Assembly: GCA_026193735.1 (NCBI GenBank)
Contig: JAPHUJ010000235.1
Coordinates: 1-7,567 of the forward strand
Reading direction: 5' to 3'
Length of the DNA stretch: 7,567 nt
Origin: Sulfurovum sp.
GTDB taxonomy: Bacteria > Campylobacterota > Campylobacteria > Campylobacterales > Sulfurovaceae
Each line of letters opens with the position of its first letter. Position 1 is the first letter of the stretch. Positions 1 through 6,521 of the stretch are shown piece after piece. The notes below the pieces were generated by a model that worked only from the letters and a program-made list of their open reading frames with translations, was not told the origin of the DNA and searched no databases. The position numbers and the translations under genes were made by a program.

Positions 1-1488
1 CGCAATTTTTCTGTGATCAGGATTGGCAACCATCAAATCTGCAGGTAATCTGTGACAGAATGTTCCTACTTCTCTGGCGGTACCACAAGCACTTGGCTGT
101 CCAGTAAGTGAAAATGCTCCTGAACCAGGTTTTGCCTGTTTATTTAACATAAAGTGTACATTATAAGATTGTGTATTTACCCATGTGCCTCTAGTGTGCT
201 GATTCATACCCATTGTCCAGAAAGAAACTACTTTTCTTCCTTTTTCAATATAAAGATCTGCAAGTGCCTGTAGTTTCTTTTTAAAGACTTCAATATCTTC
301 ATTTGGATCGCCTTTTGCAATCTTTGCCGTATACTCAAGTGTGTATGGTGCAAGAGATTTCTTATACTCTTCAAAAGAGATCTCCCAGTGAGCAAGTGTA
401 CCAGGGATGTTCTTCATCACATCACCTTCTTTGTATCCATACGGCTCTAGGGAAGGAGCTTCTTTTGCAGATATTTTCTTCTCCATCTCTTTTGAAACGG
501 TTTCCATTTCTAAGGCAGAATATTTACCTTCTTTCACAGATTTCTCATCTGATCTTCTCAATCCATAACCAATATTCACAGGGCCTGCAGCAAATACCAT
601 ATGCTGTTTCACAAAATCCCAATCAATAATTTTTTCCGCATCATCTCTCATCACAATTTCACGTGCGATATAGTTCCACAGTGCCAAGTCAGTGTTGGGG
701 GAGAAAATAATCTCAATATCTGCAAGGTCAGACGTTCTATGTGTATAGGTAGACATATTAACCACTTTGACTTTATCGGGGTTGGAAAGTTTTCTATCTG
801 TTACACGTGACCAGAGAATCGGATGCATCTCTGCCATGTTTGAACCCCAGGAAACGATGGTATCTGTAAGCTCAATGTCATCATAACATCCACTTGGCTC
901 ATCAATACCAAAGGTCTGGTAAAAACCAACAACCGCAGATGCCATACAATGACGGGCATTAGGGTCAATTGCATTTGAACGGAACCCACCTTTCATCATT
1001 TTGAGAGCGGCATATCCTTCCATAACCGTGTATTGACCTGATGCAAAAACACCTACACCCTCCGGACCAGATGCCTTAAGTGCTTTTTTGATGTGCACTT
1101 CCATCTCATCAAAGGCACGTTCCCAACTTACAGCTTTGAACTTACCTTTTTTATCAAACTCACCTTTATCATTCATACGAAGCAGAGGTGTTTTTAGTCT
1201 ATCTGCACCATACATGATCTTCGCATTAAAGTATCCTTTAATACAGTTAAGACCTCTGTTTACAGGAGCAGCAGGGTCACCTTTCACTGCAACGATGCGT
1301 CCATCTCTGGTCGCAAGCATGATCCCACAACCAGTACCACAGAAACGACAAGCTGCCTTGTCCCATCTCCATTTAGATTCTGCCTTAACTGCTGCTGCCT
1401 GTGCTTCCTCTGGGACTGCAATCCCCACTGCACCTGCTGCTGCCACCGCTGCTGAATTTTTCAAAAAATCTCGTCTATTTAATGACAT
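1..1488 (-). CDS. napA: Periplasmic nitrate reductase catalytic subunit NapA, N-terminal 496 residues (3' end outside window)
   Basis: Reduces nitrate to nitrite in the periplasm with a Mo-bis-MGD cofactor and one 4Fe-4S cluster, normally taking electrons through NapB/NapGH. The translation begins with a Tat signal (NRRDFLK at residues 4-10, then an Ala-rich hydrophobic stretch). The 4Fe-4S ligands follow as C47-x2-C50-x3-C54-x27-C82, with the conserved Lys84 just after the last ligand. Cys181 in ARHCMAS is the expected molybdenum ligand, which separates Nap from Nar (Asp ligand). The reading frame is open to the left edge, where about half of a roughly 900-950 residue protein has been read. 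The start at 1488 has a strong Shine-Dalgarno (AAAGGAGG, 4 nt spacer) and places the Tat motif correctly. It follows the Crp/Fnr gene after 191 bp with a putative Fnr-type box between. In Campylobacterota napG, napH and napB usually follow napA, but none is visible here. Identification is very secure. Confidence 0.97.
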   Translation of the reverse strand, partial: MSLNRRDFLKNSAAVAAAGAVGIAVPEEAQAAAVKAESKWRWDKAACRFCGTGCGIMLATRDGRIVAVKGDPAAPVNRGLNCIKGYFNAKIMYGADRLKTPLLRMNDKGEFDKKGKFKAVSWERAFDEMEVHIKKALKASGPEGVGVFASGQYTVMEGYAALKMMKGGFRSNAIDPNARHCMASAVVGFYQTFGIDEPSGCYDDIELTDTIVSWGSNMAEMHPILWSRVTDRKLSNPDKVKVVNMSTYTHRTSDLADIEIIFSPNTDLALWNYIAREIVMRDDAEKIIDWDFVKQHMVFAAGPVNIGYGLRRSDEKSVKEGKYSALEMETVSKEMEKKISAKEAPSLEPYGYKEGDVMKNIPGTLAHWEISFEEYKKSLAPYTLEYTAKIAKGDPNEDIEVFKKKLQALADLYIEKGRKVVSFWTMGMNQHTRGTWVNTQSYNVHFMLNKQAKPGSGAFSLTGQPSACGTAREVGTFCHRLPADLMVANPDHRKIA

Positions 1489-1532
1489 TTTTCCTCCTTT
1501 AGGTAATTAGATAAATGTAAATATACATAATA

Positions 1533-1538
1533 AGGATA
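1533..1538 (-). promoter_or_regulatory. Candidate -10 element of a napA promoter (TATCCT)
   Basis: Read on the minus strand, TATCCT lies with its centre 32 bp downstream of the centre of the Fnr-type box at 1561-1574. That is the geometry of a class II activated promoter (box at about -41.5, start near 1526). There is no good -35 hexamer, as expected for an activator-dependent promoter. TATTAT at 1527-1532 is an alternative -10 but fits the box spacing less well. This comes from pattern and spacing only. Confidence 0.4.
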
Positions 1539-1560
1539 ACAATATTAGAAAAGTAAATGC

Positions 1561-1574
1561 TTGATGCATGTCAA
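1561..1574 (-). promoter_or_regulatory. Fnr-type binding site upstream of napA (9/10 match)
   Basis: TTGATGCATGTCAA matches TTGAT-N4-ATCAA at 9 of 10 defined positions. It lies about 73-87 bp upstream of the napA start codon, in an otherwise AT-rich 191-bp gap. With the proposed -10 it is centred near -41.5, which suggests activation. The Crp/Fnr protein encoded next door carries the matching ETLSR recognition helix, so it is the obvious candidate regulator, though any other Fnr-like protein of the cell could use the site. The rest of the gap (1575-1679) shows only weak AT-only inverted repeats and no convincing terminator, so read-through from the regulator gene into napA is possible. Confidence 0.6.
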
Positions 1575-1679
1575 TAATGGGGGATTTTTAATACTATTTT
1601 GGAAAATTATAATAAAAGATTAATAGAGACTATTTTAATCTTATATTAAATAATGATTTTAGAGTCATTTCATGTTCAA

Positions 1680-2345
1680 TTAATTTGATGCACTTTTTTT
1701 CATGCTATTGGTTTCGATGATATCCTGAAGTGCATTTTGATTCACTATCGTTACTATATGATCATCAATAGTAATGATCTCTTCTTTTTTGAGTTTGGTT
1801 AAGATACGAGATAAGGTTTCAGGTGTGATGTTAAGGATAGAAGCTATTTCATTGTTTCTTAAATGCTGGAAGATCTTAGCGTTATTGGCGATCAGATCTG
1901 CGATCTTCGCTTCTGAAGAAAATATAGTTTCTTTATGTAGCAAATTCTCAAGCAACTTCATCCTTTTTGACATGGCTTTTATCATTGCTAAAGAAAAGTC
2001 TAAGTTTTCTAGACACTTATGCAGTTTTTCAAGTGGCAACAAGCCCACTGTACCCTCTGTTAGAAATGCACATGTCGCAGGAAAAGCCACTCTCTCCAAA
2101 GCGGGGAACAAAGCTATAGCATTAGGAGCGCTCATGCCATGCAAGTACACTTCTTTCCCATTTGGAGTAGTCTTATAAAGCTTTACATCACCTTCCAATA
2201 AAACATGAAGATATTCACTCTTATCCTCTTCATAAAATACAATGCTGTCTTTAGAATAGTGCTTAACATATATATGTTCTTGTAATTCTGCCAAATGTAG
2301 TTCGCTAAGCCCTGAAAAGAGTGGTATATCTTTGAGTTCGTACAT
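1680..2345 (-). CDS. Crp/Fnr-family transcriptional regulator without the Fnr iron-sulfur cysteines
   Basis: A 221-residue protein with the two-domain Crp/Fnr layout. Residues about 8-110 form a cyclic-nucleotide-binding-like beta-barrel (IVFYEEDKSEYLHVLLEGDVKLY), followed by a dimerisation helix about 112-138 and a C-terminal winged HTH about 145-205. The recognition helix TPETLSRILTKL contains E176-x-x-S179-R180, the arrangement that in E. coli FNR reads TTGAT half-sites. Only two cysteines are present (92 and 111), and the N-terminal Cys cluster of FNR is absent, so direct oxygen sensing by a 4Fe-4S cluster is unlikely. The effector cannot be told from sequence. Nitrate- or NO-responsive relatives (NssR/Dnr-like) are plausible by context only. 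The start at 2345 has AAGGA 9 nt upstream, which overlaps a perfect Fnr-type box. It lies between the membrane sensor-like gene and napA, and likely controls this cluster and itself. Confidence 0.93.
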   Translation of the reverse strand: MYELKDIPLFSGLSELHLAELQEHIYVKHYSKDSIVFYEEDKSEYLHVLLEGDVKLYKTTPNGKEVYLHGMSAPNAIALFPALERVAFPATCAFLTEGTVGLLPLEKLHKCLENLDFSLAMIKAMSKRMKLLENLLHKETIFSSEAKIADLIANNAKIFQHLRNNEIASILNITPETLSRILTKLKKEEIITIDDHIVTIVNQNALQDIIETNSMKKSASN

Positions 2346-2357
2346 AAGTAACTTTCC

Positions 2358-2371
2358 TTGATATAAATCAA
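2358..2371 (-). promoter_or_regulatory. Perfect Fnr-type box over the start of the regulator's own transcript
   Basis: TTGATATAAATCAA is an exact TTGAT-N4-ATCAA. The symmetry extends outward to 11-bp arms (2354-2364 and 2365-2379 region, one mismatch). It overlaps the AAGGA ribosome binding site of the Crp/Fnr gene and lies just downstream of the predicted -10 TATACT (2376-2381). The box would therefore be centred a few bases into the transcript, a repressing position. Autorepression by the encoded protein is the simplest reading. Confidence 0.75.
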
Positions 2372-2375
2372 GAAA

Positions 2376-2405
2376 AGTATACCATATAAATCTAATTGAC
2401 TACAA
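2376..2405 (-). promoter_or_regulatory. Predicted promoter of the Crp/Fnr regulator gene
   Basis: On the minus strand TTGTAG (2400-2405) is followed after 18 bp by TATACT (2376-2381). The -10 is preceded by TG one base upstream, giving an extended -10 (TGGTATACT). Transcription would start near 2369, inside the Fnr-type box at 2358-2371. This 68-bp gap separates the regulator from the upstream membrane-protein gene, so the regulator can have its own promoter as well as any read-through from the nrt genes. Confidence 0.55.
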
Positions 2406-2413
2406 ATAAAAAA

Positions 2414-3265
2414 CTATTTCTTAGATAAATAGCTGTAGATTCCCAATGATATAATGATCAATGCAATACCGATAATAAGATAAAGTGCATATATCATCTG
2501 CGAATAATCATGTAAAGCGATTTTAAACACCACCATCAATGCTTCAATAGAAAGTGCAATGATAATAGCGATCGAGAACTTTGTTAAGACATTTGTATCT
2601 TCATTGTCTTTACTGTAATTTTTAAAAAATACTTCTCTTTCTAAAATCGTTTTGGCAAGGTCAAAAATGGCAAGTCCCAAAGTAAGTGCTACGATAGGTT
2701 TAAACAGGGTATCAAGAGAAAAATTTCCCTCTATGAAGATACTCGATACATACCCAAATATGGCATAAATGATAGCAAAAAAAGCAAATGCCATCAAAGA
2801 AAAACCTACTGCTTTATAAAAAAAGGTTGTAAATTCATTAAAATTAGGATTGAGTTCTATCAGACCAAGCCTTCCGAGTAACGTTGAAAGTCTAAGATCA
2901 ATAAATACATATTTGTCTTTTTCTTTTTTCATCACAGTAATACACGTATGTCCTGTTGCAGAACTGATGTAAGGCGTACTTATAGAAAATTCATCATCTT
3001 TTTGCATCACTTTTGTGCTCATGTAGGCCCTACTTTGACCTTTTGCAGACAATTCTGTTTTATTTCTAAAGATATTTGCATCACATTGATTAAAGTCCTG
3101 ATCAGTGACATAGGCTAATTCCATAGAAGGGAAAGTTTTAAAAACCTTTTTATAGTTACTTGATGCTTCTGCCAAAATAGAACCGTTATTCTTTAAGGTT
3201 GTAATGATAAATTTTTCAATATCTTCCTGATTATTTTCATACACATTAATAAATTCTTTCATCAT
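2414..3265 (-). CDS. Sensor-like membrane protein: PDC/Cache-like N-terminal domain plus four C-terminal transmembrane helices
   Basis: I do not recognise a named gene. Residues about 1-145 are soluble and resemble a PDC/Cache ligand-binding fold: an amphipathic helix, SMELAYVTD, GQSRAYM (77-82), then strands ISTPYISSATGHTCIT (95-110) and YVFIDL. Four hydrophobic segments follow at about 151-176, 188-206, 228-249 and 257-281, ending in a basic tail (SKK). There is no N-terminal membrane segment or signal peptide and no kinase, methyl-accepting, GGDEF or HTH output domain. The sensor part is therefore either cytoplasmic or unusually placed, and any signal must pass through the membrane domain or a partner. 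Two ATG codons stand in tandem (3265 and 3262). AAAGGGG at 3268-3274 is 2 nt from the first and 5 nt from the second, so the second is probably used (282 residues). It starts 23 bp after the ATPase gene, which suggests it belongs to the nrt operon. A role in nitrate sensing is inference from position. Confidence 0.8.
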   Translation of the reverse strand: MMKEFINVYENNQEDIEKFIITTLKNNGSILAEASSNYKKVFKTFPSMELAYVTDQDFNQCDANIFRNKTELSAKGQSRAYMSTKVMQKDDEFSISTPYISSATGHTCITVMKKEKDKYVFIDLRLSTLLGRLGLIELNPNFNEFTTFFYKAVGFSLMAFAFFAIIYAIFGYVSSIFIEGNFSLDTLFKPIVALTLGLAIFDLAKTILEREVFFKNYSKDNEDTNVLTKFSIAIIIALSIEALMVVFKIALHDYSQMIYALYLIIGIALIIISLGIYSYLSKK

Positions 3266-3288
3266 ATCCCCTTTATTTTATTCTAACA

Positions 3289-4080
3289 CTATTCATCTTC
3301 TTTTGCAAATTTTTCATAAAGAAAACTCAATATTGCTTCTCTACATCTTATATACTCAGGGTCATGTTGAAGTTCAACCCTGTTTCTTGGCCGTTCTAAA
3401 TTTACTTCCAGTATCTCACCTATGGTCGCTTCAGGACCATTGGTCATCATAATGACCCTATCACTGAGAAGTACTGCTTCATCTATATCATGGGTGATGA
3501 TGATCACGGTATTTTCAACACTTTGCTGTATACGCATTAAATGTTCTTGAAGATTGGCTCTGGTTAAAGAGTCAAGTGCACCAAAAGGTTCATCCATGAG
3601 CAACACATCCGGTTTGATTGAAAGTGCTCTTGCTATCCCTACACGTTGTTTCATACCTCCGGAAATTTCACCGGGGAGTTTATCTTTCGCAGGTTCAAGA
3701 TTTACCATAGAGACAAATTTTTCTACACGTTCGCGTAGTTCTCGCGCATCAAGTTCAGGCATCACTTTTTTCACTGCCATTTCAATGTTCTCATACACAC
3801 TCAACCATGGCAGTAAAGAGTGGTTTTGAAACACCACTGCTCTATCTGGTCCAGGTCCTTTAACCTCATGTTCTTTAAGGATAATACTTCCTTCTGTTTG
3901 TCTGTCAAGTCCAGAGATCATGTTGAGTAAGGTAGATTTTCCGCATCCACTGTGTCCGATGATCGAGATGATCTCATTTTTTTTAATTTCCAAATTTACA
4001 TCAGTCACCGCGATGTAATCCTCTTCCCCAGGGGTAGGAAATCTTTTTTCAATATTTTTTAAACTTAAAAATCCACTCAT
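3289..4080 (-). CDS. nrtD: Nitrate ABC transporter ATP-binding protein (NrtD-like, single domain)
   Basis: ATPase that powers nitrate (or a related anion) import through NrtB. All ABC motifs are intact in its 263 residues: Walker A GHSGCGKST (42-50), Q-loop Gln85 in VVFQNHSLLPWL, signature ISGGMKQR (139-146), Walker B VLLMDEP with Glu164, D-loop GALD and switch His197 in ITHD. The FQNHSLLPW context is typical of the nitrate/taurine/sulfonate group. The length matches NrtD. Cyanobacterial transporters pair NrtD with NrtC, which carries an extra NrtA-like regulatory domain. No NrtC is present here, so a homodimer is likely and the name nrtC would be equally usable. The start codon shares its A with the nrtB stop (TAATG), so translation is probably coupled to nrtB. 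Confidence 0.93.
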   Translation of the reverse strand: MSGFLSLKNIEKRFPTPGEEDYIAVTDVNLEIKKNEIISIIGHSGCGKSTLLNMISGLDRQTEGSIILKEHEVKGPGPDRAVVFQNHSLLPWLSVYENIEMAVKKVMPELDARELRERVEKFVSMVNLEPAKDKLPGEISGGMKQRVGIARALSIKPDVLLMDEPFGALDSLTRANLQEHLMRIQQSVENTVIIITHDIDEAVLLSDRVIMMTNGPEATIGEILEVNLERPRNRVELQHDPEYIRCREAILSFLYEKFAKEDE

Positions 4081-4895
4081 TACGCCCTACCTTTTTTTGT
4101 ATAATCAAAGAAGTCTGCTATTTTACCCATCATCAGATCTAAAATAAACCCAACTAAACCAACCAAAATAATACCTATAATAATGTTGTCATATGCAAGG
4201 TTATTATACTCATCCCAAATCCAAAACCCAATACCGATACCACCGGTCAACATCTCAGCAGCAACAATAACCAACCAAGCAATTCCCAGTGAAAGTCTCA
4301 TTCCTGTAAAGATGTACGGTACGGCTACCGGCAAGATGATCTGTACCACTTTCTCTAACGGTGTAAATCGTAAAACTTTAGCCACATTCATATAGTCTTC
4401 ACTCACAGATCTAACACCTAAAGCCGTGTTGATAATAATCGGCCAGATAGAAGTAATAAAGATAGTTGAGATCGCCGTTACGTTAATATCCCGGAAGATA
4501 AAAAGTAACAGTGGCAACCATGCCAACGGGGATACCGGTTTAAATATCTGTATAAAAGGATCAAAAGCATACTGGGCATTTTTACTCATACCCACAAGCA
4601 ATCCCAATGGAATACCAAAGATGAGTGCCAAAGCAAATCCACCAAAAACCCTTTTAAGTGACTCTAATATCTGCCAGAAAAGACCTTTGTCATCCTCATT
4701 CTCTATATAAAAAGGATCAGACAAAACACCCTCTACTTCATCACCGTCTGCGTTCACGCCACCAAAAGCAGACACATAGGTATTGGCAGGGGTTGGGAAA
4801 TCTTCCACCACATTTGCGATACCGGTCCACACACCCAATATGGCGATGAAGACCAACAGTGGTAATACGATTTTTTTTATAAGCTCATTGTTCAT
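4080..4895 (-). CDS. nrtB: Nitrate ABC transporter permease NrtB
   Basis: Inner-membrane channel subunit, 271 residues, the usual length for NrtB/CmpB. There is an N-terminal helix (about 8-28). A periplasmic stretch follows that contains DPFYIENEDDKGLFWQI, closely resembling the corresponding NrtB segment, then about five further helices. The ATPase-coupling EAA-type loop is visible in DYMNVAKVLRFTPLEKV and leads into ILPVAVPYIFTGMRLSLG. WLVIVAAEMLTGGIGIGFWI is a family hallmark. The start at 4895 has AAAGGAG with a 5-nt spacer. It is separated from nrtA by an unusual 187-bp space rich in inverted repeats, but is fused to the ATPase gene by a 1-nt TAATG overlap. Substrate specificity within the nitrate/nitrite/cyanate/bicarbonate group cannot be fixed from the permease alone. 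Confidence 0.95.
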   Translation of the reverse strand: MNNELIKKIVLPLLVFIAILGVWTGIANVVEDFPTPANTYVSAFGGVNADGDEVEGVLSDPFYIENEDDKGLFWQILESLKRVFGGFALALIFGIPLGLLVGMSKNAQYAFDPFIQIFKPVSPLAWLPLLLFIFRDINVTAISTIFITSIWPIIINTALGVRSVSEDYMNVAKVLRFTPLEKVVQIILPVAVPYIFTGMRLSLGIAWLVIVAAEMLTGGIGIGFWIWDEYNNLAYDNIIIGIILVGLVGFILDLMMGKIADFFDYTKKGRA

Positions 4896-4917
4896 TTTTT
4901 CTCCTTTAATGCGAACT

Positions 4918-4957
4918 CTTAAAAATCCTCTAACTATGTTAGATGAAGATTTTTAAG
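4918..4957 (-). repeat. Imperfect hairpin next to the nrtB ribosome binding site
   Basis: CTTAAAAATC (4918-4927) pairs with GATTTTTAAG (4948-4957). Inside it, TCTAAC (4929-4934) pairs with GTTAGA (4938-4943) around a 3-nt loop, leaving an asymmetric internal loop. In the nrtA-nrtB transcript it ends 10 nt before the nrtB Shine-Dalgarno (4901-4907). No U-run follows, so it is not a classical terminator. It may stabilise the message or affect access of ribosomes to nrtB. Confidence 0.55.
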
Positions 4958-4966
4958 GGTTGACAC

Positions 4967-5061
4967 CTTTGTATTTACAGGTGCCCGAAGTGAGAAGATG
5001 AGATTAAACGTCACATTCATAAAAGGAGGATTACTTACTTCAGGCACCTGTAAATACAAAG
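4967..5061. repeat. Long inverted repeat in the nrtA-nrtB gap (perfect 19-bp arms)
   Basis: CTTTGTATTTACAGGTGCC at 4967-4985 is exactly repeated in inverse at 5043-5061. After one mismatch the pairing continues through GAAGT/ACTTC (4987-4991 and 5037-5041) and, with one further non-match, to 4994 and 5034. That leaves a 39-nt loop (4995-5033). As RNA this would be a very stable stem-loop between two operon genes. The 95-bp unit with perfect terminal repeats also has the look of a small mobile repeat (MITE-like), but no target-site duplication is seen. The loop contains AAAGGAG (5022-5028, plus strand), so the operon transcript carries CUCCUUU there, complementary to the nrtB ribosome binding site. 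Confidence 0.85.
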
Positions 5062-5077
5062 CATAATGCTTTGTATT
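5053..5077. repeat. 25-bp palindrome just after the nrtA stop codon
   Basis: AATACAAAGCAT (5053-5064) and ATGCTTTGTATT (5066-5077) are exact inverses around one base. In RNA this gives an 11-bp hairpin with a 3-nt loop starting 5 nt after the nrtA stop. Its distal arm (5053-5061) is also part of the larger inverted repeat, so the two hairpins exclude each other. No U-tract follows. Likely roles are 3'-end protection of nrtA mRNA or partial termination, giving more NrtA than NrtB. Confidence 0.75.
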
Positions 5078-5082
5078 CAGGG

Positions 5083-6480
5083 TTATTTCTTCATGACAAA
5101 TTTAGGGTCTGCACATCCGGCTGGCCCATATGGGCAAGTATACTCTGGTTGAACCGTTTTTAAACTACCTTCCCATCCATTCGCTGCTTTTAGATCTGCT
5201 TCACTCACTTTTGAATCTACTACCCCAACATCAAAGATATATTCAACCGCTTTGTTAGGATCCCATACTTTACCGTCGATGAATTTATTGTACTCATCAA
5301 CCCCATCTTTTTTCCACGCGCTTGGTGGCAATGTATACCCTACTTCTTTTGCCGCTTCAGCAAACAAGTCAGGTCGATAAACCGATTCGATCACTTTTTT
5401 CATATCGATAGGCTTATCGATCTGTCCCCATCTATACATTTGAGTTATAAACCACATTCCGTGTGAATAGAAAGGATACGCTGCATAGTAATTCGCAAAT
5501 GTATTAAACATAGGGTTGGAACTGTCTATACCTTTTGTATAAAGAAATGTACCGCTCATAGATTTTCTAAGTACATTTTTAGGTGCTTTTACATAGTTCT
5601 TTTTCGCCAAGAAACCGATAGCCTCTTCCCTGTTCTCCCATGATGCGTCCAGCCACATTTGCGCTTCAATAATCGCTTTCATAACTGCTTTGGTTGTTTC
5701 CGGATTCTTTTCAATAAAATCAGCTCTTCCTTGAAGTACTTTTTCCGGGTTGTTGTTCCAGATGTCATAGTTTGTTACAAGTGCTGAACCTTTACCTTGC
5801 AGTACGATTCTGGAATTCCAAGGTTCCCCAACACAATACCCCTCGATATTACCTGCGATCAGGTTTGAAGGCATTGTCGGCGGGGGGAACGGTTTGATCG
5901 TACAATCCGCATCAGGAACGATTCCCGAAGCTGCCATCCAGTAACGCAACTCATAGTTGTGTGTCGATACAGGATGAACCATACCAAAACTAAGTGGGTG
6001 GTAATTGTCACCTTCTGCTTTATGCTTCGCATCAATATACTTTTTTAAACTATCCGCAGAAACGGGTCTTTCTGTTTTATTCAAACCATACTTTTCCATC
6101 TCTTTGATAATGTTATTACCATAAGTGATCGCATTACCGTTAAAGTCCAGAGACATAAGAGCCTGAAGGTGTGCATCACCGTTTATCCCTATCGTAGCAG
6201 CGATCGGCATACCTGCAAGTGCATGTGAAAAATCATACTCACCGGAAATTACTTTTTGTTGGATCCCTGGCCATCCGCCACCCTCTTTTGCTACATGAAC
6301 ATTCAGTCCATACTTTTTAAAGAAACCTTTTTCTTTGGCTACTACGATAGGTGCACAGTCAGTCAGTGCAATAAATCCTATCTTAAGATCAGTTTTCTCA
6401 AGTTCTGCCATAGAGTATGTGGCTGCTATACTCAACCCAAAACCTAGGCTCAATACCTTTTTAATTAATGTTTTTGTCAT
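5083..6480 (-). CDS. nrtA: Nitrate ABC transporter periplasmic substrate-binding protein NrtA
   Basis: Binds nitrate in the periplasm and delivers it to NrtB. The 465 residues match the long NrtA/CmpA family rather than the shorter SsuA/TauA proteins. A Sec signal peptide (1-25, cleavage expected after SMA) precedes LKIGFIALTDCAPIVVAKEKGFF, the family's first strand and helix. Further family segments are THNYELRYW (173-181), PPPTMPSNLIAGNIEGYCVGEPWN and NPEKVLQGRADF. His174 and Lys247 appear to correspond to ligand-contacting positions of cyanobacterial NrtA, an assignment made from memory of the family. No lipobox Cys is present, so it should be soluble, unlike the cyanobacterial lipoprotein. 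The C-terminal tail carries two close cysteines (TCPYGPAGC). The start at 6480 has AAGGG with a 7-nt spacer. It is the first gene of the minus-strand cluster. Nitrate is favoured by the napA neighbour; bicarbonate or nitrite is less likely but not excluded. Confidence 0.93.
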   Translation of the reverse strand: MTKTLIKKVLSLGFGLSIAATYSMAELEKTDLKIGFIALTDCAPIVVAKEKGFFKKYGLNVHVAKEGGGWPGIQQKVISGEYDFSHALAGMPIAATIGINGDAHLQALMSLDFNGNAITYGNNIIKEMEKYGLNKTERPVSADSLKKYIDAKHKAEGDNYHPLSFGMVHPVSTHNYELRYWMAASGIVPDADCTIKPFPPPTMPSNLIAGNIEGYCVGEPWNSRIVLQGKGSALVTNYDIWNNNPEKVLQGRADFIEKNPETTKAVMKAIIEAQMWLDASWENREEAIGFLAKKNYVKAPKNVLRKSMSGTFLYTKGIDSSNPMFNTFANYYAAYPFYSHGMWFITQMYRWGQIDKPIDMKKVIESVYRPDLFAEAAKEVGYTLPPSAWKKDGVDEYNKFIDGKVWDPNKAVEYIFDVGVVDSKVSEADLKAANGWEGSLKTVQPEYTCPYGPAGCADPKFVMKK

Positions 6481-6500
6481 TTAAAAACCCTTTTTGTCAT
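6471..6500 (-). repeat. 10-bp direct repeat duplicating the nrtA start context
   Basis: On the minus strand ATGACAAAAA occurs at the nrtA start (6480 down to 6471) and again exactly 20 nt upstream (6500 down to 6491). The upstream copy opens a 7-codon frame whose TGA stop overlaps the nrtA ATG (ATGA). The upstream ATG has no Shine-Dalgarno, while the nrtA ATG has AAGGG at 6488-6492, so the annotated start stands. The repeat may simply be a small duplication. Confidence 0.5.
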
Positions 6501-6511
6501 TTTATGGAGCA

Positions 6512-6517
6512 AGTATA
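6512..6517 (-). promoter_or_regulatory. Candidate -10 element of the nrtA promoter (TATACT)
   Basis: TATACT on the minus strand would start transcription near 6505 and give a 25-nt leader with the AAGGG ribosome binding site. No good -35 hexamer stands 16-18 bp upstream. TTGTAT (6538-6543) is 20 bp away. The 18-bp palindrome at 6537-6554 would be centred close to -40.5, the usual place for an activator. TATATT at 6535-6540 is another possible -10. Confidence 0.45.
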
Positions 6518-6521
6518 ACCG

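Noticed and set aside
1088..1510. Plus-strand frame of 140 codons
   Set aside because: It is antisense to the securely identified N-terminal part of napA, with no ribosome binding site and no protein-like features.
1634..1650. Inverted repeat TTTAAT/ATTAAA after the Crp/Fnr gene as a terminator
   Set aside because: The stem is six A-T pairs only and is not followed by a T-run in the direction of transcription.
2183..2371. Minus-strand 62-codon frame overlapping the start of the Crp/Fnr gene
   Set aside because: It is an out-of-frame shadow of the regulator gene, and its start lies within the Fnr-type box.
4960..4965. TTGACA as a plus-strand -35 element
   Set aside because: There is no -10-like hexamer at a proper distance and no plus-strand gene downstream before ilvE.
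4934..5020. A 28-codon minus-strand reading frame inside the nrtA-nrtB gap
   Set aside because: Its ATG is preceded by CCTCC-type sequence rather than a Shine-Dalgarno, it runs through the hairpin arms, and the peptide has no recognisable features.
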